Shown: piece by piece, positions 41,603 to 52,614 of the stretch
Numbering within the stretch: the first letter of the stretch is position 1
Layout of the letters: every line of letters starts with the position of its first letter
DNA from: Micrasema longulum
Lineage: Eukaryota; Arthropoda; Insecta; Trichoptera; Brachycentridae
Length of the DNA: 64,000 nucleotides
Assembly: GCA_022494885.1 (NCBI GenBank)
Contig: JAGVSM010001180.1
Location: forward strand, 25,024 to 89,023
Direction of reading: 5' to 3'
Notes under the pieces: model-generated
The model's input: only the letters and a program-made list of their open reading frames with translations
The model's database searches: none
What the model was told of the DNA's origin: nothing
Position numbers and translations under genes: made by a program

Positions 41603-42521
41603 AGTTAAGAACTGAAAGGCTTATGGATGGGAGCAAAAATGGGTGATTTAAAAGTCAATTGTCTTTTGTATGCTAACGATGCTGTACTCCTTACTAATAA
41701 CAAAGAGGAACTGCAATTCTTGGTAACAAAGGTCTACGATGTATGCAAGAGAAGCGATTTGTTGATGAATGTCGATAAATCGAATGTGATGGTTTTTGAA
41801 AGAAATGAAAGTATGACTAAATGTGAAATCACTGTGAATGGAGTTATACTAAAACAAGTAGAGGAATTTGTGTATCTGGAAAGTATGTTCACTAGGGATG
41901 GAATGACTGAGAAAGATATTGAAAGGAGGGTGAGTGCCGGGAACAGAGTAAACGGTGCTCTTAAATCGACCTTGGTAAATAAATGTTTGTCACAAGAGGC
42001 AAAATTGGCAGTCCACAACGGAGTCCTGGTCCCGTCCCTGATGTATGGGAGCGAAGTATGGACTTGGAAAAACAGGGATGAAAGTAGGCTAAATGCTGCC
42101 GAAATGCGATCTCTCAGGCGAATGTGTGGTAAAACTATGTACGATAGATGCACAAATGTTGAGATCCGTACATTATGTAAGGCTGAGACAAGCATTATCG
42201 ACAAAATCAAGAAAGGAGCTCTGCGCTGGTTTGGACATGTAGAACGAATGGACAGCGAGAGAACGGCTAAGAATATTTACAATGCGAATGTTAAAGGATG
42301 CAGAAATAGAGGAAGACCGAGAAAGACACGGCATGACCAAATCCAACAAATACTTAAAGATGGGCATGTCAAAAGTCGGAATAATCGGCGCGCGTGCATG
42401 AGAAGATGTATGAATGTAGAGGAAGCGAGATCTGTATGCAAAGATAGAGTGTTGTGGTGTTCTATCCTCTCTGCCTACCCTTACGGGGAAACGGCGTGAT
42501 GGTTTGTTTGTTTGTTTGTTT
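41603..42521 (+). mobile_element. RTE-A LINE, 5'-truncated insertion with target duplication
   Basis: This is the best RTE-A copy. It begins with a piece reading ELRTERLMDGSKNG, then a frameshift into the main frame (next entry). It ends eight bases after the stop codon at 42497-42499 with (TTTG)n at 42503-42521. A very short 3' UTR ending in a tandem simple repeat is typical of RTE-clade LINEs. It is bounded by the 11-bp duplication GTTGAAAATGG. Confidence 0.85.
41627..42499 (+). pseudogene. RTE-A reverse transcriptase, C-terminal 290 codons
   Basis: It opens MGAKMGDLKVNCLLYANDAV. The catalytic box is YAND instead of YADD (GCT AAC GAT at about 41672-41680), which would abolish polymerase activity. 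It continues LMNVDKSNVMVFERNES, VEEFVYLESMFTRDGMTEKD, AVHNGVLVPSLMYGSEVWTW and MRSLRRMCGKTMYDRCTNVE. Then come RWFGHVERMDSERTAKNIYN, NRRACMRRCMNVEEARSVCK and SILSAYPYGETA*. The frame is intact from 41627 to the stop. The endonuclease and N-terminal RT are missing by 5' truncation. It is the reference for the other RTE-A fragments. Confidence 0.85.
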
Positions 42522-42565
42522 GTTGAAAATGGCCCTCAAAATAAAATATTTGGGTAAATCATAAG

Positions 42566-42848
42566 AACGCAAATATTTATTTAAAAAAAAAAAGATTTGG
42601 CGTTTTGTCTTGTTTTGCTCTTTATTTCTCGTCATCAAATCAAATGCAATTTCACACTCCTACTTTTCTTCATTCATCCTTCATCACTCCTTATCATGAT
42701 CCTATTTTTTTCCTTTCCACTGTCTTCTTGTTTTGTCCCGATTTCTTTTATTTTAATTTATATGAATAACATAGTTTTATTTACTAGTACTTATCATTTT
42801 ATTTTTTATGTAGTTTAAACCGTCGCTTTTTTATTTCAAATAAGTTAA
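42566..42848. other. unassigned AT-rich DNA
   Basis: The 73-codon frame 42597-42818 is hydrophobic low complexity (many F, L, I, S) and not a recognisable protein. Confidence 0.3.
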
Positions 42849-43473
42849 TAAACTAAATGTTATTAAATATTTGTACACAACCACTTACCAACTTTTCTAT
42901 GCCTACCGTTTCCGAGACGTACCTGTCTCTTCGTCAGGACACCAATTAAACTAGCATCCAAAACCCAGTGTGCATCTTCAACATAGTTGTTGCACAAAAA
43001 TATAAAACCAACACAACATGCATTTAAATAAGCACATGCACTGGTTACGACAAACATGCACTGATAAGACTATGAAAATATTGAATGTTGTTTGAGAAAT
43101 AGTTTAAAAAAACGAAAAGGGGATCGAAGGAGGAGCTTAAGTTTTATAGGTTTAAGGTGACCATTACAATAGAACATCGTACAACGGGCTATATTAAAAG
43201 GTTGTTTGATTATTGATCAAGGGAACATTATTTTTTTATGTTTTCCTATTGTAAAATATTTTCATATTTTTTACTTTTAACTCTTTCTTATTTGTATGTA
43301 AGATTTTAACTTCTGCATTTTTATTAGAATCGTGCTTAAGATTGATTAGGTGATTTGCGAATTCGGAGAAATTGTTATTGTGAATACACCTCATATGTTC
43401 TTTAATTGGTGTCCTGACGAAGAGACGGGTACGTCTCGAAACCGGTAGACACAGAAATGTCGGTAAGTGGTTC
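42849..43473. mobile_element. HH-2 element, near full length
   Basis: The left terminus 42849-42962 and right terminus about 43403-43473 are inverted. The interior matches 16640-17080 (GTTGTTGCACAAAAATATAA, ACAAACATGCACTGAT, TTGTATGTAAGATTTTAAC). The right outer part is cut after GTAAGTGGTT, where a hairpin begins. The left hammerhead has two substitutions around GAAA; the right one is intact. It is non-coding. Confidence 0.8.
43409..43452 (+). ncRNA. hammerhead ribozyme motif, best copy (HH-2)
   Basis: Stem I is GUGUC (43409-43413) with GACAC (43448-43452), five perfect pairs. CUGACGA (43414-43420) matches CUGANGA. Stem II is GAGAC (43422-43426) with GUCUC (43433-43437) around a 6-nt loop. 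GAAA (43438-43441) is consensus. Stem III is the palindrome ACCGGU (43441-43446), and cleavage is predicted after A43447 (triplet GUA). Every core residue and pair expected of a hammerhead is present. Stem III has no loop, so the active form would be a dimer of two RNAs pairing through ACCGGU, as known for minimal hammerheads with short stem III. Confidence 0.8.
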
Positions 43474-43531
43474 GGATGGGAATACCATCCTTATTACAGT
43501 GGTAAAATAAGGATGGCATTCCCATCAAAAT
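43474..43531. repeat. 21-bp hairpin at the HH-2 edge
   Basis: GATGGGAATACCATCCTTAT (43477-43496) is matched by the inverted AATAAGGATGGCATTCCCAT (43509-43528) with one mismatch and a loop of about 12 bases. It replaces the outer end of the HH-2 terminus and may be a tiny inserted element. Confidence 0.6.
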
Positions 43532-44875
43532 TATACCACTACACTAAAGTGTAACATTACGCCGAGTTTACAAGTAATGCCCAGAAAATATAAAATATAT
43601 ACTCGTAAATCTTACAAACTTTTAAAGAAAAAACAATTGAAGTGCAAAATTCAAGTAACTCTAGATTTTCTAATAATTTAATTTTGCACAGATGTAAAAC
43701 AACAGCAGCGTTAAACCATTATACGTACAAAGGTAAAAAAAACTTCCGGAAAACTTAAAATCTATAAAAAATTATCAAACTTTTAAAACTAAAAATAAAA
43801 AACATTTAAGACTCACCCCTTCCTAGACTCCATACCAAAGAATGTTTATTTTTTATTTTTAATTTACCTTGTTTATTTTTAATTTTAATTTTAATTTACT
43901 TTGTTTATATAAAAAAAATGTGAAACGAACTCCCTCTCTAAACACAAGTATCTACTTTATTGGAGAGGTAGAAACGTTATATATATAAGATGTTCTGTAT
44001 ATTTACCTATTTTGTATTTCAAAAATGTATTTTGTAAAAAAAAAATATTCAATAAATTTATTTTTTTTAAATACATAAATATATATATATATATAAATAG
44101 TGAGGCCTGCAATCCAGTGAAATGTATTAACTAATTAATATCCATAATCTGTATTAGATACACAAATATGAATTTTACTTAAAACCGTATTTTGGCACTA
44201 AAATGATTATTGCATAAAACCGACTAATTTTAGCTTATTTTTAGCTGTCAGTTTTTGGCTGAATAAATTATATTGCTTATAGTAATAAATGCGTTAAAGT
44301 GCATTTATTTTAAACGAGACGCTTAAAAAATAAAAAAAAACGGTTTTCTGATAGTCGAACGTTATTGATTTTATTTCTGCTTTTACAATACTTATTTGTT
44401 TTTTCTTAAAAAATGCTAAGAAAATACAGAATGAAGGTTCAAAACACGTTCGTTAAAGGAGATGCATTCATCTGTTTTTGACCTGTGAAAATATTTGCGC
44501 TTTGCAAAACAGAGCGTGTGCATATTCTAAACAAAGCAATGCAATATTTTGTTAACACCTTCAAACGCCGAGGACATATGAAAATAAAAACACTGCACTA
44601 TTTTAGTTTTGTAATAATAGGGAAGACATTAAAACTGGAATAATATATCAGCCAAATATTTTCCTATTATTCCATCCTATTATTTTACATACATACCTAG
44701 GTAGGTACACAAATAATATCATATATTACACGGTCTAACCGCGTGATTAATAAATTGATTTGTTAAGAAGCAGAAATTATTTTATTTATTAATTTATTAT
44801 AACTTCTACTACTAAAATATACGCACTTTGGTGAGTTTATTTCCAAAAGTAATATCTTCCACCTAATAAAAAAAC
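43532..44875. other. unassigned AT-rich DNA with an inverted dispersed repeat at 43905-43990
   Basis: 43920-43985 (CGAACTCCCTCTCTAAACAC, CTTTATTGGAGAGGTAGAAA) is the reverse complement of 25730-25800. TA microsatellite at 44078-44095. The rest holds no supported gene. Confidence 0.4.
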
Positions 44876-44879
44876 AGAC

Positions 44880-45141
44880 TTATCACAATTATTATTCCTA
44901 CTTTTGACCTGTCCATCTTCAAGTATTTGATGGACTCGATCGTGCCATGTCTTTCTTGGCCTTCCTCGTTTTCTGCATCTATCAACATTTGCATCGAAGA
45001 TCCTTTTAGCCCTTCTTTCGTTGTCCATTTGCTCTACATGTCCAAACCAACGCAGCACCCCTTTCTTGATTCTGTCGATAATGCATGTCTCAGCCTTATA
45101 CAGTTCACGGATCTCGACATTTGTGCACCTATCATTCATCG
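44880..45141 (-). pseudogene. RTE-A LINE fragment, truncated at both ends
   Basis: The minus-strand frame 45139-44837 reads MNDRCTNVEIRELYKAETCI, IKKGVLRWFGHVEQMDNERR and TWHDRVHQILEDGQVKSRNN. It then leaves the RTE-A alignment at about 44897. The final about 35 residues of RTE-A are missing, so this is an internal piece. Confidence 0.7.
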
Positions 45142-45144
45142 ATA

Positions 45145-45780
45145 TTAAACAATGAAATCAAAAATGTATGCTCTACTTCCAAATCGCAAAAAAAAACATT
45201 GCATTTTTCTTCATTATTTTACAAAAAAATAATCAATAATGTTGGCACGTTCATTATTTCAGACCAAATTAGACAATTATTTATAGCATCTTCTCCGACG
45301 CTGCGCAAATATTGCGTACACTTTCGTAATAAAATATCTAATAAATCGTCTAATAAAATAAAATTATAAATGTATTGTGAAAGCACATAGAATATCTTGT
45401 AGAAAAAAAATTGTCTTTAATTTTAACCATATTTTTCAAATTTCAATGGTGACTTTTGATTTTGTTTCGAGCATTACTGCATTTAAAAAATATTTTTTTG
45501 CTCTCCTGCAAAATGGCCAATGCAAAATGCAAAATGTGCAACTTGTTGATTTTTAAATTCATTGATTTGTCTTTTTTTATTGCTTTTTAAAGGGTTGAAC
45601 CATATGATGCATTTACCTTCTGAGATGAGCTTACACAAATAAATTAAAAGCATGAACATTTGTAATGTATTACTTGAGTGCAAATATTTAATACCACGTC
45701 AACAATGCGCATCCTGAGAAATATATCAAAACCCATTTGTTTAATTGATCACGAAGTGCTTGTCAAACTGTTAGAGCTTT
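45145..45780. other. unassigned AT-rich DNA
   Basis: No supported gene or shared repeat is seen. The frames of 94 and 66 codons at 45085-45369 and 45483-45683 are unrecognised. Confidence 0.35.
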
Positions 45781-45784
45781 TTAT

Positions 45785-45960
45785 ATTACAATAAAACATT
45801 TTGAAGAAGAGAATTTAGAAGTTTATGTATTTACAAGGCTTATAACTTGTCGTTACCTTGTTTAAGGGCCCATTTTACAAATCGTGTAATGTTTTCCATT
45901 CTGTCCTTTTTAATATCCATATATCCTAAATTATATAATCTCTTGATTTTGGTCAAATAA
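45785..45960 (+). repeat. Rep-1, strongly decayed
   Basis: ACATTTTGAAGAAGAGAATT, TTTACAAGGCTTATAACTTG, GTTTAAGGGCCCATTTTAC and AATGTTTTCCATTCTGTCC follow Rep-1 order. AGTGGCCACT has become AGGGCCCATT. Confidence 0.5.
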
Positions 45961-47449
45961 ACCCTAAAAATTGTCGAACTAAAATAAAACTGAAATAAAT
46001 TGTATAATTTTTGCTACTAGATGCAGGAAGCACCTACCTCAGTTGGATATGAGGGAATGAAAAAATGAAAACTTACTCACAGAGATAAATGCTCATGTTA
46101 AGTTTCTGAAGTGCTATATGAAACGTGTGGTAAACAGGCGTTGTAAATCCTCTCTCGATTCTGTCACTATGCTTACTTCGTCTGCGAAGCATATTATGTT
46201 AACGGCTTTATCCCCCTTAGTCCTAGATTTACGACTTCATCGATTTTTAAAAGCGTTTTTATGTATGTATTTTGTTTGTGTAAGAAAAGTTTTTTGATGT
46301 AAATATTGCTGTAAAATATTTAGTTATAAAGATATTGAACTTGCTTAGTTTCTTTGTTGTTCTGAATATGTGTAATCTCTTCTCTTTTCTTTTCGTAAAA
46401 AAAATAATAATTAATTAGTTTCGTATGTTTAACTCAATTTTATTTCTTTGATTCAATCTTTATTCTTATCTTTCACTAAACTTAATCTTTATTATTACTT
46501 AAATTGATTTTACACACTTATTTTATGTAATTTATGAAAGATGGTGGAGTTCTATAATTGAGAATATATATAAAGAACGTTAGTAATGCTTACTTTAAAA
46601 ATGTATGTATTTTATGCATTCTTGTGGAACTTCCAAATATTTTTTGTTTAAATATATTTTTAAAAAATAAGTTGTTTTAACTCCTAGAAATGTAATTCAT
46701 TTGTATTATGACTTATAAAACTTTATAAGAGAACGATATCACGCTTCGATATGAATTTCTTACATGTTGAATAAAATATGCAACTACTTTGGGGATCAGC
46801 AAACCAAAATGACACAAACGGGCCAAAAAAAGAGCAAAATAAAATATTGAAGTTAGTTTATGCCGAAGAAGAAAGAAATCTTCAAATAAACTGAACAATT
46901 AAATATAACTGAACTCTTTCAACTCGAATCCTTAAAATGTTCTAATAAATTTGCCAATGATATAATTGTCGACGAGGAAATAAAACTTGAAAAAAATAAT
47001 AGTAACCACGGACACAATAAGAGAATATCAGAACAATATTATACACGACATTCTTAAACGAGACAAGGACAGTCAAGACTTATAAACCAGTTACTGAAAT
47101 TATACTGAAACTACCAGACAAAACTGAACAAAAGACTCAGACAACCTTTACAAAAGACGTTAAAATACTTTCTTTAATAACAGAGTATTAATTTAAAAAA
47201 GGAAAATCATTTTGTTAAATGAATTTTATCCGTACGGGTTTATTAACCAATATGAAATAAAATAAACAAAAATACAGAATTTTGGTAAAAAGCGCGAAAC
47301 CGACGGCTGAACTCTACTGACTATCACAGACCGACTAATTGGCTCGACTTACTGTTGGCTGGTTAACTGATAGTACCTAAGGGAGCTACTGCTTATATAA
47401 TGGTTGTCCATAATGTTCTATGGACCATTTTCTATTTTCCTGACTGTCA
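45961..47449. other. repeat-poor DNA
   Basis: No copy of any repeat family defined here was found. 46125-46235 and 46900-47200 are less AT-rich but without long frames. A TATATAA at about 47394-47400 precedes the candidate exon. Confidence 0.4.
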
Positions 47450-47450
47450 G

Positions 47451-47555
47451 CAATTTATATCCGTGCTAGGAAGTACTTCAAAAATAGAGAATATGGAGAA
47501 AATGCATGATTCACCTTCTGCACTGTACTTAAGACAATGGGCGGAAGCTAGAGAA
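47451..47555 (+). CDS. candidate internal exon of an unrecognised host gene
   Basis: The pyrimidine-rich tract TTTTCTATTTTCCTGACTG runs straight into CAG| (3' splice site, 47448-47450). The following 105 nt are open in one frame without a stop and end at GAA|GTAAGC (5' splice site, 47556-47561). Translation is QFISVLGSTSKIENMEKM, then HDSPSALYLRQWAEARE, 35 residues, phase 0 at both ends. Base composition is more balanced than the flanks and no repeat overlaps it. A later in-frame ATG (47493) would allow a first-exon reading instead. I do not recognise the protein. The call rests on two good splice sites bounding an open frame. Confidence 0.4.
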
Positions 47556-47561
47556 GTAAGC

Positions 47562-48720
47562 TGCACATAATTGATTATAATGATAATTCGCCACTGTTGT
47601 ATTGTTTGTTAACTCGTAAGTAATTTTTGTTATGCGACTTAGTTCTTTTCGCCACCATGACGATGATCTGTGTAAAATTAAAATTTCGTTTACATCACTC
47701 AACCTACTTCATATTTTGAGAAGCCCAGCCGTGAAAAACGAAATAAAGGGGAGTTCGGACCCTCTCAGCGAATCAAATAAATATTTGATCACGATTTTCT
47801 CGAGGAAGGGAGTGGTTACTTTCAAGCTACAATACAAGTCCTTTGGTCCTGAGAAGATGCCTGAAGAGGGATTTTTTCAGGGTAAGAGTTAACGAGAAGA
47901 ATAAACACAGTACTCTTTTGATGCCTGCATTATTTATTCAGAATCCTTTAAATGTTCCCTCTTGTTATTTGTTTGATCTCGTAAATTACTTAAGTCCTAA
48001 AAAGGGTACACAAGCTGTGAACAAAAAAAAACGTTTCATTTAAACGTAAAATCTTATATATAGCAATGAGGCCATTGATAACTGTTGAATTTTTAAAATA
48101 ATCATTGTCTTATTTTTATAAAACGATAATCTTGGCCTAATAGAGCTTTGCCTAAAAAAAAAAGTTAAATTAGTCTGAAAAAACAAATTCACGCGTATCC
48201 TTCTACGTGGACATGATTCAATTATTAACAAAAATACTGAAAAACATTTTCTGCATGCTTCTCAAAAAGTAAAATAGTGGGGAATGACTCCTTTGTTTTA
48301 ACACGTCTCTATATATAAATATATATATATGTGTATGTACAAGGTTGCCAGACACTTGAGGTAAAAAAAAAACTCAAAATGTTTCACTTTTAGACCTGTA
48401 AAATAAAGGTCAATCATATTCAGTAAAATATCAACCGTTTTTGAGATATTCAATTTCAATCGTTTTTTTCTTTGCCTTTTGCTTTCGTTTTTAAAATAAT
48501 ATTACAGTGCATAAATATTTTTTTTCCTCATTTTTCTTTATCTATAACAAAATATCTTAAAACTAGGCGTTTCTTCTTCTAGTTCTGATATTACTGACTG
48601 CGGTATGTACATATGACCTCAATAAAAAATCGTTTGTTTTCGGGATGTTTGTAATTTTATAATCTACGTCTTTTCTCGGGTGCCACAACTACAAATTTCT
48701 ATATTCTAAGATTCTAATTT
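47562..48720. other. repeat-poor DNA, possible gene interior
   Basis: 47640-47890 is less AT-rich and open for 86 codons (47632-47892), ending near TTTTTTCAGGGTAAGAG, a combined acceptor/donor-like string. This could be part of the same gene, but no clean exon can be drawn. TA microsatellite at 48315-48335. The rest is AT-rich. Confidence 0.3.
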
Positions 48721-48721
48721 A

Positions 48722-49034
48722 TGTTACGCAATTCTGAATAATCATGTCATTGAACGCAGTTCAGAATAATACTAGAAGTTCCGTACCTTTGTGGGAAAAA
48801 AATCATTAGTTATTGCCTGAGTCGTGAATAAAAAATTGTTTATCAGCTAAATTTGTACTGCAAAAAAAAGGATCGCACTAATCTGGCAAGAAATATTTTT
48901 TATTTTTAGAAATCACGAGGTTCCTTGTTTATCTGACTCACAACCGAAGTCTACGGGTTTTGCATTTATTGAGAGAAACGAAAGAAGGAACCTTTCCGTC
49001 CCGGAACCAATAAACGACCCCCTTACGAGTAACA
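48722..49034 (+). mobile_element. possible LTR-retrotransposon LTR
   Basis: The segment begins TGTTAC and ends GTAACA, the TG...CA inverted ends of an LTR, 313 bp apart. An AATAAA (49009-49014) near the 3' end would be the polyadenylation signal. Right after the end, AAAATCTGGTGACTCCCC holds TGGTGACTCCCC, which resembles a TGGTGAC-type primer-binding site used by many insect retrotransposons. No second LTR or pol gene is seen, so this is an LTR with a stub of internal DNA at best. Confidence 0.35.
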
Positions 49035-49440
49035 AAATCTGGTGACTCCCCAGTACTTTCATATTTTCATACTTCTTGTACTTTAGTGATTTCAACAACG
49101 AAATATTTCAATTTAGACCATATCATTCGTCCAAAAATCAAATGTAAAATCGCAGCCGGCGCAGCGGGCAGTCAGCAGCAAGATCTATGAGATGTAGACT
49201 GCATGCTTAAATGAAATTTAATTCGAGTTTTCTAGGCGAACAAAAAATTATTATATCCAAAGCAGACAAGCGGTTTGAAATTATTAGTGCCATTTGTTGT
49301 GATCGTTATTGTTATGAACGAAATTTCTACCCAGTGGACATAAACATAAAAAGAGAAATATACGACTCCAATTAGAAAATAATTAAGTTATTTGTTTCTC
49401 AAAAATATGACCACGGTTCAATAAATTGTTGACAACAAAA
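49035..49440. other. unassigned DNA
   Basis: GC-richer patch at 49150-49185 (CGCAGCCGGCGCAGCGGG) without a long frame. No repeat match. Confidence 0.3.
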
Positions 49441-49444
49441 AAGC

Positions 49445-49530
49445 ATACTTTTTGCTGAAATGTTTGTATTGCTTGTTGTTTCCGAAACTAGTTGGTTGTG
49501 TAAATGAATAAAGTGGTTTATAAAACAAAG
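49445..49530 (+). repeat. HH-4-like terminus
   Basis: CCGAAACTAGTTGGTTGTGT then AATAAAGTGGTTTATAAAAC match the end at 25310-25400 read on its minus strand. GAAA and ACUAGU are present and the CUGANGA position reads CUGAAAU. Probably inactive. Confidence 0.4.
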
Positions 49531-49554
49531 ATATTTTATTTCTCAAAAATATTA

Positions 49555-49620
49555 TATCCTACTTTTTGACTCGCAGCGTGCTTGCTTTGCGACCCGTGGG
49601 TTGAAAAACATGATCTACAT
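49555..49620 (-). repeat. possible hAT-type terminus
   Basis: On the minus strand it reads ATGTTTTTCAACCCACGGGT then CGCAAAGCAAGCACGCTGCG. TTTTTCAACCCACGGGTCGC is close to the CAGTG.TTCTCAACC...GTCGC style of many hAT ends. The expected CAGTG start has decayed (AGATCATG) and no opposite end was found. Confidence 0.3.
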
Positions 49621-50860
49621 TATCTATAGGTAGAAAGCTTAAAGAGTTGTCTATATTCTTTGTTATATGTCACCTTCAACTTCTGACGTTTGCGTAACTG
49701 TTTATTTGATTCAAAACTCACTAGTGTGAATAGATGTGTAGTAAGCTTAGGATAAAAATATTTTGAACAGTAAATCGAGTATTCTAATTTATTTCTATGA
49801 TATCATCACACTATCCTGCATTACGAATCCAGTGCACCAAATAAGCGATTCTTCAATTTAAATCGTTGTATTTTTTGCATTCGTAATTGCTTCTAGAACA
49901 TTATTACCGCTGAAGCTATTGTGTTTGCCGCCAAATAGCCGATGCAATAGTTATTTAGTTTGCCTTTCAGTTAACCACCAATCGCTCGCTAGACCTTCAA
50001 AGTTGTGAAGTTGAATCCGGCGGCAGTAGTCAACTAAATAACAGATTATTCGGACTTCATTGACATGTTTACGCGGGAATTGAATCCGTAAATTGCTGTT
50101 TCAATTGGGAATTTGACGCATCTACTGAATTTTGTATAGCTTTTGTTAATTTACAATGCCATTTGCAATATATTATTGGATTTAAAGAAGTTTTTGATAA
50201 TAAAAACAAAAGCGAAAAGAAATTATCAAAATAAACAATATATTTGTTTTTTTTTTAACATTTTATGTGACCTTTATCGTGTATGCTTAATTGTTTTTTT
50301 CTGATAACTTTCAGAGTTAAACTATTGTAAATCTTCATTTCAAAATAGCATTTAAATCCGTACGGTTATTGTTTATTGAAATCTAAATGGATTTTACAGT
50401 TCAAAAACCAATTGAGTCGATTATTGGCTTATTTTAATTTCAATCTAGTCTAATATGGCATATTTTCCAATAATGTTGCAATTCGCTTAATTTGTTGGCC
50501 AATTGAAACAAAGTCGTCGAAAATGGCCATTTAAAAATTCAGCTATTACTTTTCAATCGTCAGATTACGCCTTTTGAAATTTAGATTAAATTTACGTACA
50601 TTGGTACAATTTATGATACTCACATTTAAACGAAATATTGAATTAAAATTTGTTAAATAATTTACAGATAATAGGTTGCATTGGAAAATTGTGTTAAAAG
50701 TACATATTTCGTTTCTAAAAATAAATATTAAAACCATTAAAAAAAAAATATATTTTTCTAAAATTCCGGGTTGAATTATGTTTTAAATAATCGTCTTTAA
50801 AAATAAAATAGGTGAAACATTTTAGTTCTTACGTTTTTTAAATCGAAATATATATCATAT
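49621..50860. other. repeat-poor DNA
   Basis: No gene or shared repeat is recognised. Confidence 0.4.
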
Positions 50861-50863
50861 TTA

Positions 50864-51086
50864 TGAGGTGCGTTCAAAAAATAACGGGAATTTTTAAATT
50901 TCGCGGGTTTTGAGAATCCGATTCTCAATATTTTTTAAATTATGTTTTCAGCTGTATTCATTGTTTATTTTGTCTGTGGCAGCCGCTAAGGTTAGACGTG
51001 ATCGGCGTGCTCGGCGTACAATCGACAATAGGACTCTCCAAACCCGCGAAATTTAAAAATTCCCGTTATTTTCTGAACACACCTCG
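50864..51086. mobile_element. 223-bp mariner-type MITE
   Basis: The ends GAGGTGCGTTCAAAAAATAA and, inverted, GAGGTGTGTTCAGAAAATAA extend as inverted repeats of about 45 bp through CGGGAATTTTTAAATTTCGC. TA flanks both sides (50862-50863 and 51087-51088), the target duplication of Tc1/mariner elements. The centre has no transposase. The end sequence is of the GAGGTG.GTTC.AAAAATAACGG type seen in mariner-family elements. Confidence 0.85.
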
Positions 51087-51089
51087 TAA

Positions 51090-52610
51090 ACCAACATACT
51101 TTTCTTAAGAAAACTATTTTCGTTTTAAATTTTCAATTTCAACCGTATATTTTTAGTAAAATATTAATATTCGTATCGTCGAAGAGCGTTCAAATTTTTC
51201 TGAAAAAATGTTGTAGAAATGAAATGTTTACTACCAAAACATTCTTGTTAAAAAGTTTAAAAAATATATAATTCCATATTTTTACCGTTTTATTTTTTTA
51301 AAACAATTTTTGTGGATATAATTTAACCCAAAATTTAAGAAAAAATGCACTAAATTCGTGTGGTTTTAAATGTTTGTATTTCTTTTTAAAAACCGAAATT
51401 GATGTTTTTTTTCCACAGTGTTATAGTTTTATCTATAAATCTGTTATATTATATGTGTACATTAAAGGATGAACCATGGAAGACACATTGCATAATATGT
51501 TCAGAAAACAAGATTTTGTGATAGTGTGATTTCCAAAACATTATAAATTTTTAACAAAATAAGATGTCACATACTACGAATGCCGATTAAAATATACGAA
51601 ATGGATTATGAATAATTAATTGTATTTTCAAAATCAATATGGATATTGTGTAGAAATGTTTTCACACATGGATGTAAAAAATAAATTCAATAAAAATACG
51701 TTCGTAAAAAAACGCGACGTGTTTCGCCTTGGTTGTTATGACGTCAAAATTTATGATAATGTTCTAAACAAAACTCATTAGCAAGGAACAAATACACATA
51801 AATCGTGACGTATTGGGGGCGTGGCCGAAAGAATGACCGTTTTGCGGGAATTCAAAATTACTAATTAAAGAATATATTTTATGCTAATAATAATTAGCAA
51901 AAAAAAAATTTTTTACTGGACAGTAGTTTATAGCATTATTACTTAAAAAATGCAAAACAAACGAAAACGAATAAAACGGAAAAAAATAATAAAATAAATA
52001 AAATACCTTAAAAATAAATTGCATTTTACTTATGTTTATTTACTTTGTTTTTTAAATGCACGATTTTGAAAAACAAATGGCGTGTTAAAATGGTTAAATC
52101 GGATTATTTTCTTTACTTTTTATCAGGCTTAAGCCTTTATCTATAAAATTTTTAAAATATCTATGCCATTAAGTCTAAGCTCCACTTCCCTACATTTAAT
52201 ATTCGAATGGTGTGTTTAAGTTATATAACGTATCGAATGATTAATTCGTTATTGCTGAAACACAATTCTAATTTTCGAGTAACCTATGATTCATATTATT
52301 ATTGCATAGTCTGGCCGTCTAGTGATAAAATTATTTATTCAATAGATTCATTATATTAAATTCTAATTATTTGGTTGACTGGTTTTGCACAAATAATGCC
52401 ATCACGTCCAGTGCAAAATATAGTAGGCCAAATAGGACAATATGTAATTATAACGTATTATAGTGTTACCGCCAAAGCAACGTAAGTGTAAATTTGACAA
52501 ATATCTTTGTGCATTAATTTTTTATGAAGTTAGAATCCTTAATTGAGGTATTTAAATTTATGATAAGTTCCATTGATTTATGACATTAACTGTTAAAACC
52601 ACGTTTAAAC
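51090..52610. other. repeat-poor AT-rich DNA
   Basis: No gene or shared repeat is recognised. Long A/T tracts at 51900-52000. Confidence 0.4.
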
Positions 52611-52614
52611 TATT

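Larger units (their letters stand above)
41478..42565 (+). mobile_element. SINE-B, split by an RTE-A insertion
   Basis: The left part 41478-41602 has a tRNA-like head with A-box-like TGTGGCTAGTG (41492-41502) and B box GGTTCGAATCC (41530-41540), followed by CACTCCACCCTAACTCGATT. The right part 42522-42565 (GTTGAAAATGGCCCTCAAAA) continues it, as shown by the uninterrupted minus-strand copy at 63395-63545. GTTGAAAATGG is present on both sides (41592-41602 and 42522-42532) as the target-site duplication of the RTE-A insertion. Confidence 0.8.
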
